Part shown: positions 18,721 through 27,352 of the stretch, piece after piece
Layout: the number at the start of each line of letters is the position of its first letter
How positions within the stretch are numbered: position 1 is the stretch's first letter
The notes under the pieces: generated by a model
The model's database searches: none
Seen by the model: only the letters and a program-made list of their open reading frames with translations
What the model was told of the DNA's origin: nothing
Translations under genes and position numbers: made by a program
Assembly: GCA_026419455.1 (NCBI GenBank)
Contig: JANZZJ010000022.1
Coordinates: 1-40,157 of the forward strand
DNA: 40,157 bases
Source of the DNA: Candidatus Sumerlaeaceae bacterium
GTDB lineage: Bacteria > Sumerlaeota > Sumerlaeia > Sumerlaeales > Sumerlaeaceae
Direction of reading: 5' to 3'

Positions 18721-20448
18721 ATGGTGACTTCTGGCTGGAGGATGGGGCGAGATCCCAATCTGCTCGTCTTAGCTCTTGGCTGCATCGCCCTTCTGGTGTT
18801 GGCTCTTTTTATTCCTTTCAGTGGTTTTTGGGTTGTCGACTCCGGACTGCGCTATCTTCAAGTTGTCAATATAGTGGACCGTCATCATTTCGGCGGGTTT
18901 TGGCTGGATTACCCCCTCCAGCAGTGGGATCCAGCTTTCGAACTTGTCCCATTTGGCCTAGTTCAGACTTTTGTCCACAACACGCGCTTATACGCTCAAT
19001 ATCCGCCTTGGTTTTGCTATGCATCGGCCCCGTTTTACGCCCTTTGGGGCCATGTCGGATTGCGGATTCTTCCTCTCGTGTCGGCCATGGGGCTGCTTCT
19101 GGGCGTCGCCGTGCTTGCCCGCCAGTGTGGTTTTCGTAATTATGCGCTTGTCGCCGCCCTGGTGGTTTTTGGAAGTCCTCTTTTGCCTTATGCGTATACT
19201 TTTTGGGACATCCTTCCGGCGCTTTTTTTCGGGGTTTGGGGACTTGTGCTTGCGTTGGAGAGCGAGCATCGCGGTTCAACACCGTTGGCTGTGGCCGCCG
19301 GCGTCACATGGTGGTTAGCCTTTCTGATGCGGGAAGAGTATTTGCTCTGGGTTGCAGCGTGCTTCCTTCCCATGCTGGTCAGGCCCACGGCTCGACGCTA
19401 CGTCCTGGTCGCCGGGGCGGTTTTCGGTATTGGAGCCGTTGCGCTAATGGTTGTAAACCAAGCGCTCATTGGGAAACCGCTGTTCTTTCAAGCTAGCACG
19501 GGTAGCGGGAAGGCATGGGACTACACATGGTCAATCGCTTCGCGGGGCTGGGTGGCGTATCGCTACCTCGCTTTTGTGCAGGGAGTTCCTGCTGCCGACG
19601 CAGCGCTCTTTTGCGCGTTAGGCGCCGCGGCATTTTTACCATGCGCTGTTAATGATTTTCAGCGAATTATGCTCTTAACTGTCAGTTTGGCCGCAGCAGC
19701 CGTGGTGCGTTTTTTCGCTTGGGATTCTACTCAACCTATTGTCACCCAGTATCTGCTTAATTCTCTTGCGGTAGCAACGCCTTTGGCTTTCGCGGGCTTC
19801 CCGGCGTGGGATCTTTCATGCTGCGCTCAACATGCCGATCAAGAACGGGTCAGGCTGCGTACTGCCGTGGTGGCCGCCCTCCTGTTCTTAACATTTACGT
19901 TAGCACTCAGTGTTCCAAGCTCCGCTTTAGGCCTAAATTTCGGGCCACGCCTTCTCTTGCCCATTTACCCGCCTCTCCTGCTCGGCGGACTACACTTGCT
20001 CTGGTGGGCAATTAAACTCAGCCAGGCGAATTTGCGACGGTGGATCCTACTCGTCAGTGCTGCCTATTTGGCCTTTGGCTTCGCTGACTCAGGCGTTTAC
20101 TTGACCCGCCTCGCTGTGCAGTATCGGCAGATTTCGCGCCTCGAAACATTTTTCGATAGAGTTGAACCACAACTTCCCATCGTGACGGAACAGAGCTGGT
20201 TCGTCACGATGCTGCCTAACATTTTCTACAAGCGAGTTATACTGCCAGGGTGGGATGGCGCTAAGGTTTCCAAAGTATACGAGCTGGTCAAGCAACTCTC
20301 ACCGCAAGGGTTTCTCTACGTAACAAAAAGCCCATGGCACAGTGGGAACAAGGACGGTAGCCCCAAAGTTCTGCCGATTGAGATCCCCCCTAGCCTCCGC
20401 CCCGTAGATTCAGCTTTTTCTCTATATGTTTACAAGGTTAATCTCTAG
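18721..20448 (+). CDS. multi-pass membrane protein, GT-C-type glycosyltransferase-like; ORF is open from 18643 but ATG at 18721 avoids overlap
   Basis: About ten hydrophobic helices (LVLALGCIALLVLALFIPFSGF..., WILLVSAAYLAFGFADSGVYL) with an N-terminal extracytoplasmic loop; family inferred from architecture. Confidence 0.75.
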   Translation: MVTSGWRMGRDPNLLVLALGCIALLVLALFIPFSGFWVVDSGLRYLQVVNIVDRHHFGGFWLDYPLQQWDPAFELVPFGLVQTFVHNTRLYAQYPPWFCYASAPFYALWGHVGLRILPLVSAMGLLLGVAVLARQCGFRNYALVAALVVFGSPLLPYAYTFWDILPALFFGVWGLVLALESEHRGSTPLAVAAGVTWWLAFLMREEYLLWVAACFLPMLVRPTARRYVLVAGAVFGIGAVALMVVNQALIGKPLFFQASTGSGKAWDYTWSIASRGWVAYRYLAFVQGVPAADAALFCALGAAAFLPCAVNDFQRIMLLTVSLAAAAVVRFFAWDSTQPIVTQYLLNSLAVATPLAFAGFPAWDLSCCAQHADQERVRLRTAVVAALLFLTFTLALSVPSSALGLNFGPRLLLPIYPPLLLGGLHLLWWAIKLSQANLRRWILLVSAAYLAFGFADSGVYLTRLAVQYRQISRLETFFDRVEPQLPIVTEQSWFVTMLPNIFYKRVILPGWDGAKVSKVYELVKQLSPQGFLYVTKSPWHSGNKDGSPKVLPIEIPPSLRPVDSAFSLYVYKVNL

Positions 20449-20539
20449 AGTTCGTCATGCAGGGTTGGTATGCCCCTTGCTCCAAGGATACGTTGTCCAC
20501 TTTCTGCCGCTCCACACTCAGCGAGAACGGTAGAATGGG

Positions 20540-21142
20540 ATGGCAAAATCGCCAAGCTCCGGCAGCAGGGAGGCAGATCGTTACATGGCAAGGCTCGACA
20601 CGAGTTTGAGTAGACCGTCGCCGCAACGCCAAATCCCGTGGAAAGTTCTCACTTTAGTTGCTTGCATCGGTGCCATTTGGGCCTTCATTGCTTACAAATA
20701 CGTACAGTATCGCGTTCCTACACGTACACTCTCCGTGCAGCCAGCTGAGGCGGCCAGCTTAAAAGGGCGGGCAGAAGCGTTAAAGCTGCCTGCCCAACGG
20801 CCTAACCAATGGCTTCAAATCGTCAAAGAGTTAGACCTTAGCGAGGACCAAAAGAACAAGATTGAAAAAATTGCTGCGGAGACCACTGTTCCCAAAACCC
20901 TGCGGGCAAGAGTGAACAAAGTTCTCACCCCCCAGCAGCGCGAACGACTTACTTCGCGAGTCAAGGAATTAGCTGCTCAGCGCGCCGAACAGCAAAAGGC
21001 ACGTGCTAATCGGGAGCAAAAGTACTATGGCACCGAAATACAATATGCTCAGCAAGCCAACCAGGTCATTCGCCAGCAACGGGAAGCCCGCCGCAGAATG
21101 GCGTTGCAGACGTCTCAAACATCACAGCCTCTTGTCCGTTGA
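20540..21142 (+). CDS. membrane-anchored protein with Spy/CpxP-like LTXXQ helical region
   Basis: TM VLTLVACIGAIWAFIAYKYV; WLQIVKELDLSEDQKNKIEKIAAE...VNKVLTPQQRERLTSRVKELAAQ. Confidence 0.72.
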   Translation: MAKSPSSGSREADRYMARLDTSLSRPSPQRQIPWKVLTLVACIGAIWAFIAYKYVQYRVPTRTLSVQPAEAASLKGRAEALKLPAQRPNQWLQIVKELDLSEDQKNKIEKIAAETTVPKTLRARVNKVLTPQQRERLTSRVKELAAQRAEQQKARANREQKYYGTEIQYAQQANQVIRQQREARRRMALQTSQTSQPLVR

Positions 21143-21146
21143 GGAA

Positions 21147-21737
21147 TTGTCCTTAGTCACCAAGTGGCGGCGATATGCCGTAGCGTGGCAGAAAGGACTG
21201 ACCTTGATCGAACTATTAGTCGTTATTGCTATCATCTCGGTTCTCGCCGCTGTTGCCGTCCCGAACTTCCTTGAAGCCCAAGTTCGCAGCAAAATAGCAG
21301 TGGCCAAAAACGACCTCAGAACCATTGCCACAGCGCTCGAGACCTATCATGTGGACAACGGCCGCTATCCAGAAACTTACATCACACCGCGGTGGCAGCG
21401 ATTTCAGTGTCTCACAACGCCGGTGGCCTACATAACGCGCATTCCCCGAGACCCCTTCGAAATGCGTTGGGACCTCGACAATTATGTGGACTGGTCCCCA
21501 CGCCACTTTGCTTACAAGATGGGGGCCACGCCGCTCCAGACCCCACAACGGTTCGCCATTAGTTCAAATGGCCCTGATCTGGACGAAGACTCTGTACCTA
21601 TTAAAGTTTATCCCGGCTTTTCCTGGACAGTGTTTCTTGGTTTGGATCCCGATTATGACTACATGATCTACGATCCTACCAACGGTACGGTTAGCAACGG
21701 TGATATTTGGCGCGTTAGCGATCATCAACTGCCATGA
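21147..21737 (+). CDS. second pseudopilin (GspG-like); start codon uncertain (TTG at 21147 is one option)
   Basis: WQKG/LTLIELLVVIAIISVLAAVAVPNFLEAQVRSKIAVAKNDLRTIATALETYHVDNGRYPE; C-terminal YDPTNGTVSNGDIWRV shared with 16159..16839. Confidence 0.9.
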   Translation: MSLVTKWRRYAVAWQKGLTLIELLVVIAIISVLAAVAVPNFLEAQVRSKIAVAKNDLRTIATALETYHVDNGRYPETYITPRWQRFQCLTTPVAYITRIPRDPFEMRWDLDNYVDWSPRHFAYKMGATPLQTPQRFAISSNGPDLDEDSVPIKVYPGFSWTVFLGLDPDYDYMIYDPTNGTVSNGDIWRVSDHQLP

Positions 21738-21879
21738 CTTGAGCTAAAGGCTTAAAGCGTAAATCGGGACGAACCCCAGACAAAAAGAAAAAAGAAGGTG
21801 GCATGCGCTTGTCGTACAACGGTGATTTTCTTCTTTATTTTAGCTCCTTACGCATTGCTAACTTGTCTGCGAAGCGAAA

Positions 21880-23565
21880 ATGGCTCGCCTAATTGTTGAG
21901 AAAGGTCACGATGCGGGATTTGTTTACCCGTTAGGAACGGGCGCTGTTACCATTGGGCGAAGTGCCTCATGTGAAGTTCAGGTAATCGACAAGCGTGTCA
22001 GTCGCCACCATGCTGTCATCCAACCCCAGCGCCACGGCTACGTGATTGAAGACCTCGGCAGCAAGAATGGGACCCTCGTCAACAACAAACCACTAGTCGG
22101 CAGAATCCAGCTTCACAATGGCGATCGGATTCAAGTGGGAGATTGCGTGCTTGTTTTCGAACTCGATGCCGACGAAGGTGAGAGACCCGACCCGCAAGCT
22201 CCTAAAACGGGTGGGGTGAGTCTCGACCCGAACGGCGAGCTCCAGTCGGCAGGCAGGGTCGTCATAGAAAGTTCCAGCAGGCACCAAGCCTATCAACCGG
22301 AATCGTTTTCGCGCGAACAGCTTAAGGACCCATTTGTCCGTTTGCGGGTTCTTTACCGTGTTACCGACTCCATTCGTTCTATTTGGGACCTAAAGGAATT
22401 GCTCCATAAGCTTATGGATATCCTTTGGGAAGTTATCACACCCCACCGAGGAATTGTTTTGCTTCGGGATCCTGAGGACGGAACGCTTGACCCAGTGGTG
22501 GTCCGCGTCCACGAGGGCGCTTCGGATGAGATCCATATTAGCCGGGGAATTGTGGAACGGTGCATGGCAGAGCAAGTTGCCATTCTGGTTTCTGACGCAC
22601 CTTCCGATGTTCGTTTTTCCGCTAATGAGAGTGTTATCCGTGGCAGGATTCGCTCGGCGATTTGTGTCCCTCTCGTGTCGAAGAGTGGGGTGGAAGGTGT
22701 CATCTACATTGATTCGCAGGTGCCCGGCGAGGTCTACTATACTCAGGAAGACCTTGAGCTCATGAAGGGAATTGCGGCCCAAGCGGCGCTGGCCATCGAA
22801 AACGCCCGTCTTACAACTCAACTCATCGAGCGGCAAAAGTTGGAAAAAGAGTTGGAGCTCGCTCGTTCGATTCAGATTGCATTACTTCCCAAAAAGCTGC
22901 CAGAGGCGCCAGGAGTCTCTTTTTCAGCCATGAGTGTGCCTGCTCGGAAAGTCGGGGGAGATTATTACGATTTCTTCGAGCTTTCCGACGGTCGAATTGC
23001 GCTAGTGGTGGCAGACGTCAGCGGAAAGGGTATGCCCGCCGCAATCCTTACAGCCACGATCCGCGCCAGTCTCCGAATGGAAACGCACGTCCATCCTGAT
23101 TTACCGTTGAGCCAGCTCATGGCGGCAGTAAACGCTTGGACGTGTAAGGACGTTTCGAACAATATGTTCGTCACGTTATTCTTCGGGATCTTTGATCCTC
23201 AGCGCCGAACGTTGGAGTACTCCAATGCTGGACACCTCCCCCCGCTACTATTTAAGCCCGACGGGAGTTACAGGCAGCTAACGGCGGGCGGCTGTTTTCT
23301 GGGCATTATGGAGTTCCTGGACTACGAAACGGAGATATTAGAAATCCAAGATGGAGATACCCTCGTGGTTCTTACCGACGGCGTCACCGATACTCATAAC
23401 TCCCAAAAACAGGTGTTCGGAATGGAGCGAGTCATAGCAACCGTGCGTGACAACCTGCACCTTCCCCCCGAAGAACTGCGCGACGAGCTCTACGAAGCCA
23501 CACTCCTTTTCCGTGGACCCGAAGAACAGTTCGATGACGTGACGATTCTTGTGGCCCGATTCTGA
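21880..23565 (+). CDS. FHA-GAF-PP2C (SpoIIE/RsbU-type) phosphatase
   Basis: FHA: VTIGRSASCEVQVIDKRVSRHHAVI...DLGSKNGTLVN; GAF-like middle RGIVLLRD...AICVPLVSKSGVEGVIYIDS...AAQAALAIENARL; PP2C GGDYYDFFEL...VVADVSGKGMPAA...LVVLTDGVTD. Confidence 0.94.
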   Translation: MARLIVEKGHDAGFVYPLGTGAVTIGRSASCEVQVIDKRVSRHHAVIQPQRHGYVIEDLGSKNGTLVNNKPLVGRIQLHNGDRIQVGDCVLVFELDADEGERPDPQAPKTGGVSLDPNGELQSAGRVVIESSSRHQAYQPESFSREQLKDPFVRLRVLYRVTDSIRSIWDLKELLHKLMDILWEVITPHRGIVLLRDPEDGTLDPVVVRVHEGASDEIHISRGIVERCMAEQVAILVSDAPSDVRFSANESVIRGRIRSAICVPLVSKSGVEGVIYIDSQVPGEVYYTQEDLELMKGIAAQAALAIENARLTTQLIERQKLEKELELARSIQIALLPKKLPEAPGVSFSAMSVPARKVGGDYYDFFELSDGRIALVVADVSGKGMPAAILTATIRASLRMETHVHPDLPLSQLMAAVNAWTCKDVSNNMFVTLFFGIFDPQRRTLEYSNAGHLPPLLFKPDGSYRQLTAGGCFLGIMEFLDYETEILEIQDGDTLVVLTDGVTDTHNSQKQVFGMERVIATVRDNLHLPPEELRDELYEATLLFRGPEEQFDDVTILVARF

Positions 23566-23591
23566 TTGCGCGCCTCATGCCCGAATTTGAC

Positions 23592-23792
23592 CTAGCGATA
23601 ATAAGTCGCCAAGCCAAGACCCCACAGCAGAAATGCAAGAATGCGGGTAACCCACCTGAGAACGGAAGTGCCAATAAGAGCCAATAATCCCCCCTGCTGG
23701 CGAACTGCAAGACGCGCCAGCATGAACGAGCTGGCGAAAACTAACACTCCGAAAGCTACAATCCATAGACCGCCGATCTGTTGGGCTGTCAT
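23592..23792 (-). CDS. small two-TM membrane protein
   Basis: 66 aa, hydrophobic segments; minus-strand GAGGAGGG about 7 nt before ATG; convergent with the phosphatase gene. Confidence 0.7.
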   Translation of the reverse strand: MTAQQIGGLWIVAFGVLVFASSFMLARLAVRQQGGLLALIGTSVLRWVTRILAFLLWGLGLATYYR

Positions 23793-23954
23793 GACCGTTC
23801 CCTCCTCAGCGGTATTCCTTTTTTAATCAGACACCTGCTTTGTGACTTCAGTTCCCATGGGTCCTGTAACAAGCGTTACATCAAGCATCTAGGTGTGGAA
23901 CATCAAAAACTTTCGGCTAGACATCAAGGTGTAAGATCTATCAGGAGAGACGGG

Positions 23955-24632
23955 ATGGAGGCTTTCGAAGTGGATTTGCACTTCTCGATTCTCATGGCTA
24001 CGTACAATCGCGCAACCCTGTTGCCCCGCGCTATTGACTCAGTGCTTAGGCAAACTTATTGGAAATGGGAGCTTATTATAGTGGACGACGGTTCATCCGA
24101 TTCAACACAGGATGTTCTGACACATTACGCTGCCCAGGACAGTCGGATTATGATCCATACTCAGGGAAATAAAGGGCTCGCTCTAGCGCGCAACAGAGCG
24201 GCGCGTAGTGCTCGAGGCGATTGGTTAACATTTCTTGATTCCGACGACGAGTATCGTCCCACCCATCTCTCGCTACGGGCGGAGTTTATCCTTGCCCATC
24301 CTCACGTTGATTTCCTTCATGGTGGGGTCGAAGTGGTGGGTGAGGATCAGTATGTGCCTGACGTTCACGATCCGTCGAGGCGGATACATCTGCGCGAATG
24401 CGTTATTGGAGGAACATTTTTCCTTCGCAAGGATGCCTTTATTGCGCTCGGCGGATTTCACCAACCCGATTTCGGGTGCGATTATGACCTTTTCTGTCGC
24501 GCAAAAAAAATCCTTTCCATTGAAAAACTGGAATTCCCTACGTATGTTTATCACCGTGATGTTGAAAAAAGTATGTGTAAAGAAACGGGGTTGACGAGCC
24601 GATCAGGTGATCAACGAGGGGGGAAAAGCTAA
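23955..24632 (+). CDS. GT2 family glycosyltransferase
   Basis: FSILMATYNRATLLPRAIDSVLRQTYWKWELIIVDDGSSDST...GLALARNRAARSARGDWLTFLDSDDEY; AGGAGA upstream of ATG 23955. Confidence 0.92.
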   Translation: MEAFEVDLHFSILMATYNRATLLPRAIDSVLRQTYWKWELIIVDDGSSDSTQDVLTHYAAQDSRIMIHTQGNKGLALARNRAARSARGDWLTFLDSDDEYRPTHLSLRAEFILAHPHVDFLHGGVEVVGEDQYVPDVHDPSRRIHLRECVIGGTFFLRKDAFIALGGFHQPDFGCDYDLFCRAKKILSIEKLEFPTYVYHRDVEKSMCKETGLTSRSGDQRGGKS

Positions 24633-27213
24633 GGTTACTGTGAGCAAAATAAATCGTAAAAGAGATATTATTTTTTCCATCGTCACCGTTGTCGCCGTTG
24701 TCCTCAATGGTGCCGGGGCGTTTCTGAACTATGTACTTTGGAGTGAAGGGCTTGTCGCGAGGGATCTTTACGAACAGCTTGTCGACATGGCCGGACCTGT
24801 TGCATTTGGGCTTGTCGTCACTTGCTTCGGGCTCACTGCTTTGGCTTACGCCCTAGGGCTGGATCCTTCCCGCAAAAAACGTCCCCACTTGCGAACGCTG
24901 TTTCTTATCACTTCCTTTTTCGTATTTCTAGGGGGGTACTTGTTGGGGCGCTGGGAGGTCTTGCCGGAAAACTCATTAGCATTTGGCGCGGCCGCATTTG
25001 TGGCTTTCGTACTAGCCATTGGCTGGAACTATGCTGAAGGAATAATCGGCCGGCTAGCGATAGATCTTGCACGAAAATCTTACGAGAGTGCCCCTGCCAG
25101 CGTCGCTTGTTTTTGGGCAAAAATTGGACTTCTGCTGTGGCCATCTCACCGCCCCGGCGAGAATGTGCTTGCTCTCTCCTTAGCGCGTCTCGGTAAATGG
25201 AAAGGAGCGGAACGCTTTATCGAACAGGCTTACCAGGACGGAGAACGCGACGCCGACTTGTGTCATGCCATGGGTGAAATCGCGGAGTCCCGCGGCGACT
25301 TGGTTGCTGCTGCCACTTATTATGAAGAGTCCCATAGGTTGGCACCGTCCACAGCACTTTTTCGCAAACTCATCTCCCTCCTGGAAACGATTAATCAGAA
25401 AAGAAAGGCTCTCGAACTTCTCCAGAAGTTGCCGACTGACGAGCGGCGCCACTGGGGCGAACATATCCGCGAGTTAACTTTCGAGGTCGGAACGCTTGAG
25501 GAGAAACGAGCACTCTGCCGCGAGTATGAACATGCGGAAGCTCCATTTGAAAAGGTCGTAGCCTGCTTTACGAGAATTCTCGAGCAACATCCCCGAGATG
25601 TTCCCACTCTCGAAGCCCTGGCGGAACTCGCCCATCGTCAAGCCCGACAAGAGGATGAAAAATCGTGGTTGATCCAGCTCATCGCCGTATGCCCAGAAGA
25701 GCCACGTTACAGGCGGCGGCTCATCGAAATCTGCCGATGGCAGGGCCGGATGGACGAAATTCTTGCCCAGCTTGACACACTGGTCGACCTTGGCCAAGCC
25801 ACTCGAGAGGAGCGACTCGAGGCCGCAAATGAGCACTTTACTCGCGGCAATTACGATCGGGTCGAAACGATTCTTGCAGCCAGCCCAGAACTTAATAACT
25901 CAATGGAAGCTGCCTGGCTGCTTGCAGCCAGCCATTACGAGCGAGGTAATGTTGCTGAGGCCGCACGTCAGATCCAACGTGCACGCCATTTGCCAGAAGA
26001 TAATCTCCCGGAGATCCATAGCCACCTCGTTAGCCTAGAACACCGCTTGCGTCAGTACAAGCTCGAAGAGGAGCTAGAAGTTCTTGCGGAGAAAGTTGCC
26101 CAGGAGCCCGAAAATCTCGAGTTACGGTTTAGCTACCTCGACCGTCTGGTTGCACGGGGCTTTGCCGATCGAGCTGTGGTTGGGCTGGAAGAGTTGCTCA
26201 CGACCCGTCCTGAATTGCTCGACCGCATCCTTACGGAAGTCGAAAACCTCTTGCGACGCAACGGTCGCAATTTCCGGCTGCTCAGTTATCTAAGCGACCT
26301 TTATCTACGTCAGCGCCAGTGGGATAAGGTTTACGAGCTTCATCAGCAAATGTCGCAGGAGGCCGTCACTGGCATGAATGTCATGCTCGACGGTGTCCAA
26401 AAAATTCTAAGGGAGCATCCTTCCCATCCCCCGTCACTGCTCTTTATGGCACGTCATGTTGCCCAAGCCGGGGATGCGGAACATGCCTTGGAGTATGTTG
26501 ACCGCTACTATAAGGCTGGTGGCGTCCGCGATGCAAGCGTTCTCCAGTTGGAATTCGACTTGGCTTTTACCGTCAAGAATGATGACCGGGCCATCCAAGT
26601 GGGGCACGAACTGCTCAAACTGGAGCCAAGGAATAAACCGCTCCTTCTTGCTCTGGCTGAGCTTGCCGCAAAAAAGGCTTCTTTCGGAGAAGCGGCGGGT
26701 CTAGCGAGCCGAGCTCTCGCCCTCGACCCCCAGGACAACACTGTGCGCGCCTTGGTGAAACATTACGATGAACAGGATCGTCGTGCAAGAATTGCTCACC
26801 TTCGCCAGGCGCTGACCGGGAATGTTGAAGACGATGCGTGTGCCCATTTGGAGCTGGGAGACCTTTTTCACGACTTTGGCGAACTCAACGATGCTATTGT
26901 GGAATATCAGAAGGCTGCACTTGGTGCCACTTGCGCAAACATCGCGCGGGCCAAACTTGGCTATGTTCTTGCCTTCAAAAATCTGCATAGCGAGGCCGAA
27001 GAAATTCTCAATGAAGTCGAATTGCAAATAGGTCAGACCACAGAAGAAGCAGCAAAGCTTAAGGCTTTGCTCTTCAGAGCTGCTGAGCTCATGGAGAAAA
27101 GCGGCGAGAATGGGCGGGCCTTACGTATCTATAAGCGGATTTTTCGTATTGATGCTGGCTACCGCGATGTGGTCACCAAAATTGAAAAACTCCAGCACCT
27201 CGAGAAAAAATAA
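24607..27213 (+). CDS. membrane-anchored TPR protein; GTG at 24640 is an alternative start
   Basis: Several N-terminal TMs (IIFSIVTVVAVVLNGAGAFLNYVL, MAGPVAFGLVVTCFGLTALAYALGL, TLFLITSFFVFLGGYLLG, FGAAAFVAFVLAIGWNYA) followed by many TPR-like helical pairs. Confidence 0.9.
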   Translation: MINEGGKAKVTVSKINRKRDIIFSIVTVVAVVLNGAGAFLNYVLWSEGLVARDLYEQLVDMAGPVAFGLVVTCFGLTALAYALGLDPSRKKRPHLRTLFLITSFFVFLGGYLLGRWEVLPENSLAFGAAAFVAFVLAIGWNYAEGIIGRLAIDLARKSYESAPASVACFWAKIGLLLWPSHRPGENVLALSLARLGKWKGAERFIEQAYQDGERDADLCHAMGEIAESRGDLVAAATYYEESHRLAPSTALFRKLISLLETINQKRKALELLQKLPTDERRHWGEHIRELTFEVGTLEEKRALCREYEHAEAPFEKVVACFTRILEQHPRDVPTLEALAELAHRQARQEDEKSWLIQLIAVCPEEPRYRRRLIEICRWQGRMDEILAQLDTLVDLGQATREERLEAANEHFTRGNYDRVETILAASPELNNSMEAAWLLAASHYERGNVAEAARQIQRARHLPEDNLPEIHSHLVSLEHRLRQYKLEEELEVLAEKVAQEPENLELRFSYLDRLVARGFADRAVVGLEELLTTRPELLDRILTEVENLLRRNGRNFRLLSYLSDLYLRQRQWDKVYELHQQMSQEAVTGMNVMLDGVQKILREHPSHPPSLLFMARHVAQAGDAEHALEYVDRYYKAGGVRDASVLQLEFDLAFTVKNDDRAIQVGHELLKLEPRNKPLLLALAELAAKKASFGEAAGLASRALALDPQDNTVRALVKHYDEQDRRARIAHLRQALTGNVEDDACAHLELGDLFHDFGELNDAIVEYQKAALGATCANIARAKLGYVLAFKNLHSEAEEILNEVELQIGQTTEEAAKLKALLFRAAELMEKSGENGRALRIYKRIFRIDAGYRDVVTKIEKLQHLEKK

Positions 27214-27352
27214 TCTCCCTGCGGTCCATCTAAGTTCATAAAAGAAAAATGAAAAAGAGCTGGAGTATTTCGCTTGAATGGCAAACATTGCTCGACTCTC
27301 GGTGAAATTGAGATGACGGGAGAAGCCAAGGCAGGCAAAATTTACGAGATCT

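Noticed and set aside
18866-19282. Minus-strand ORF opposite the GT-C-like gene
   Set aside because: Very basic, repetitive composition typical of antisense reading of a hydrophobic protein gene.
21781-21842. A-rich/T-rich inverted stretch upstream of the FHA phosphatase gene
   Set aside because: Imperfect A/T pairing around a long loop; not convincing as a terminator or regulator.
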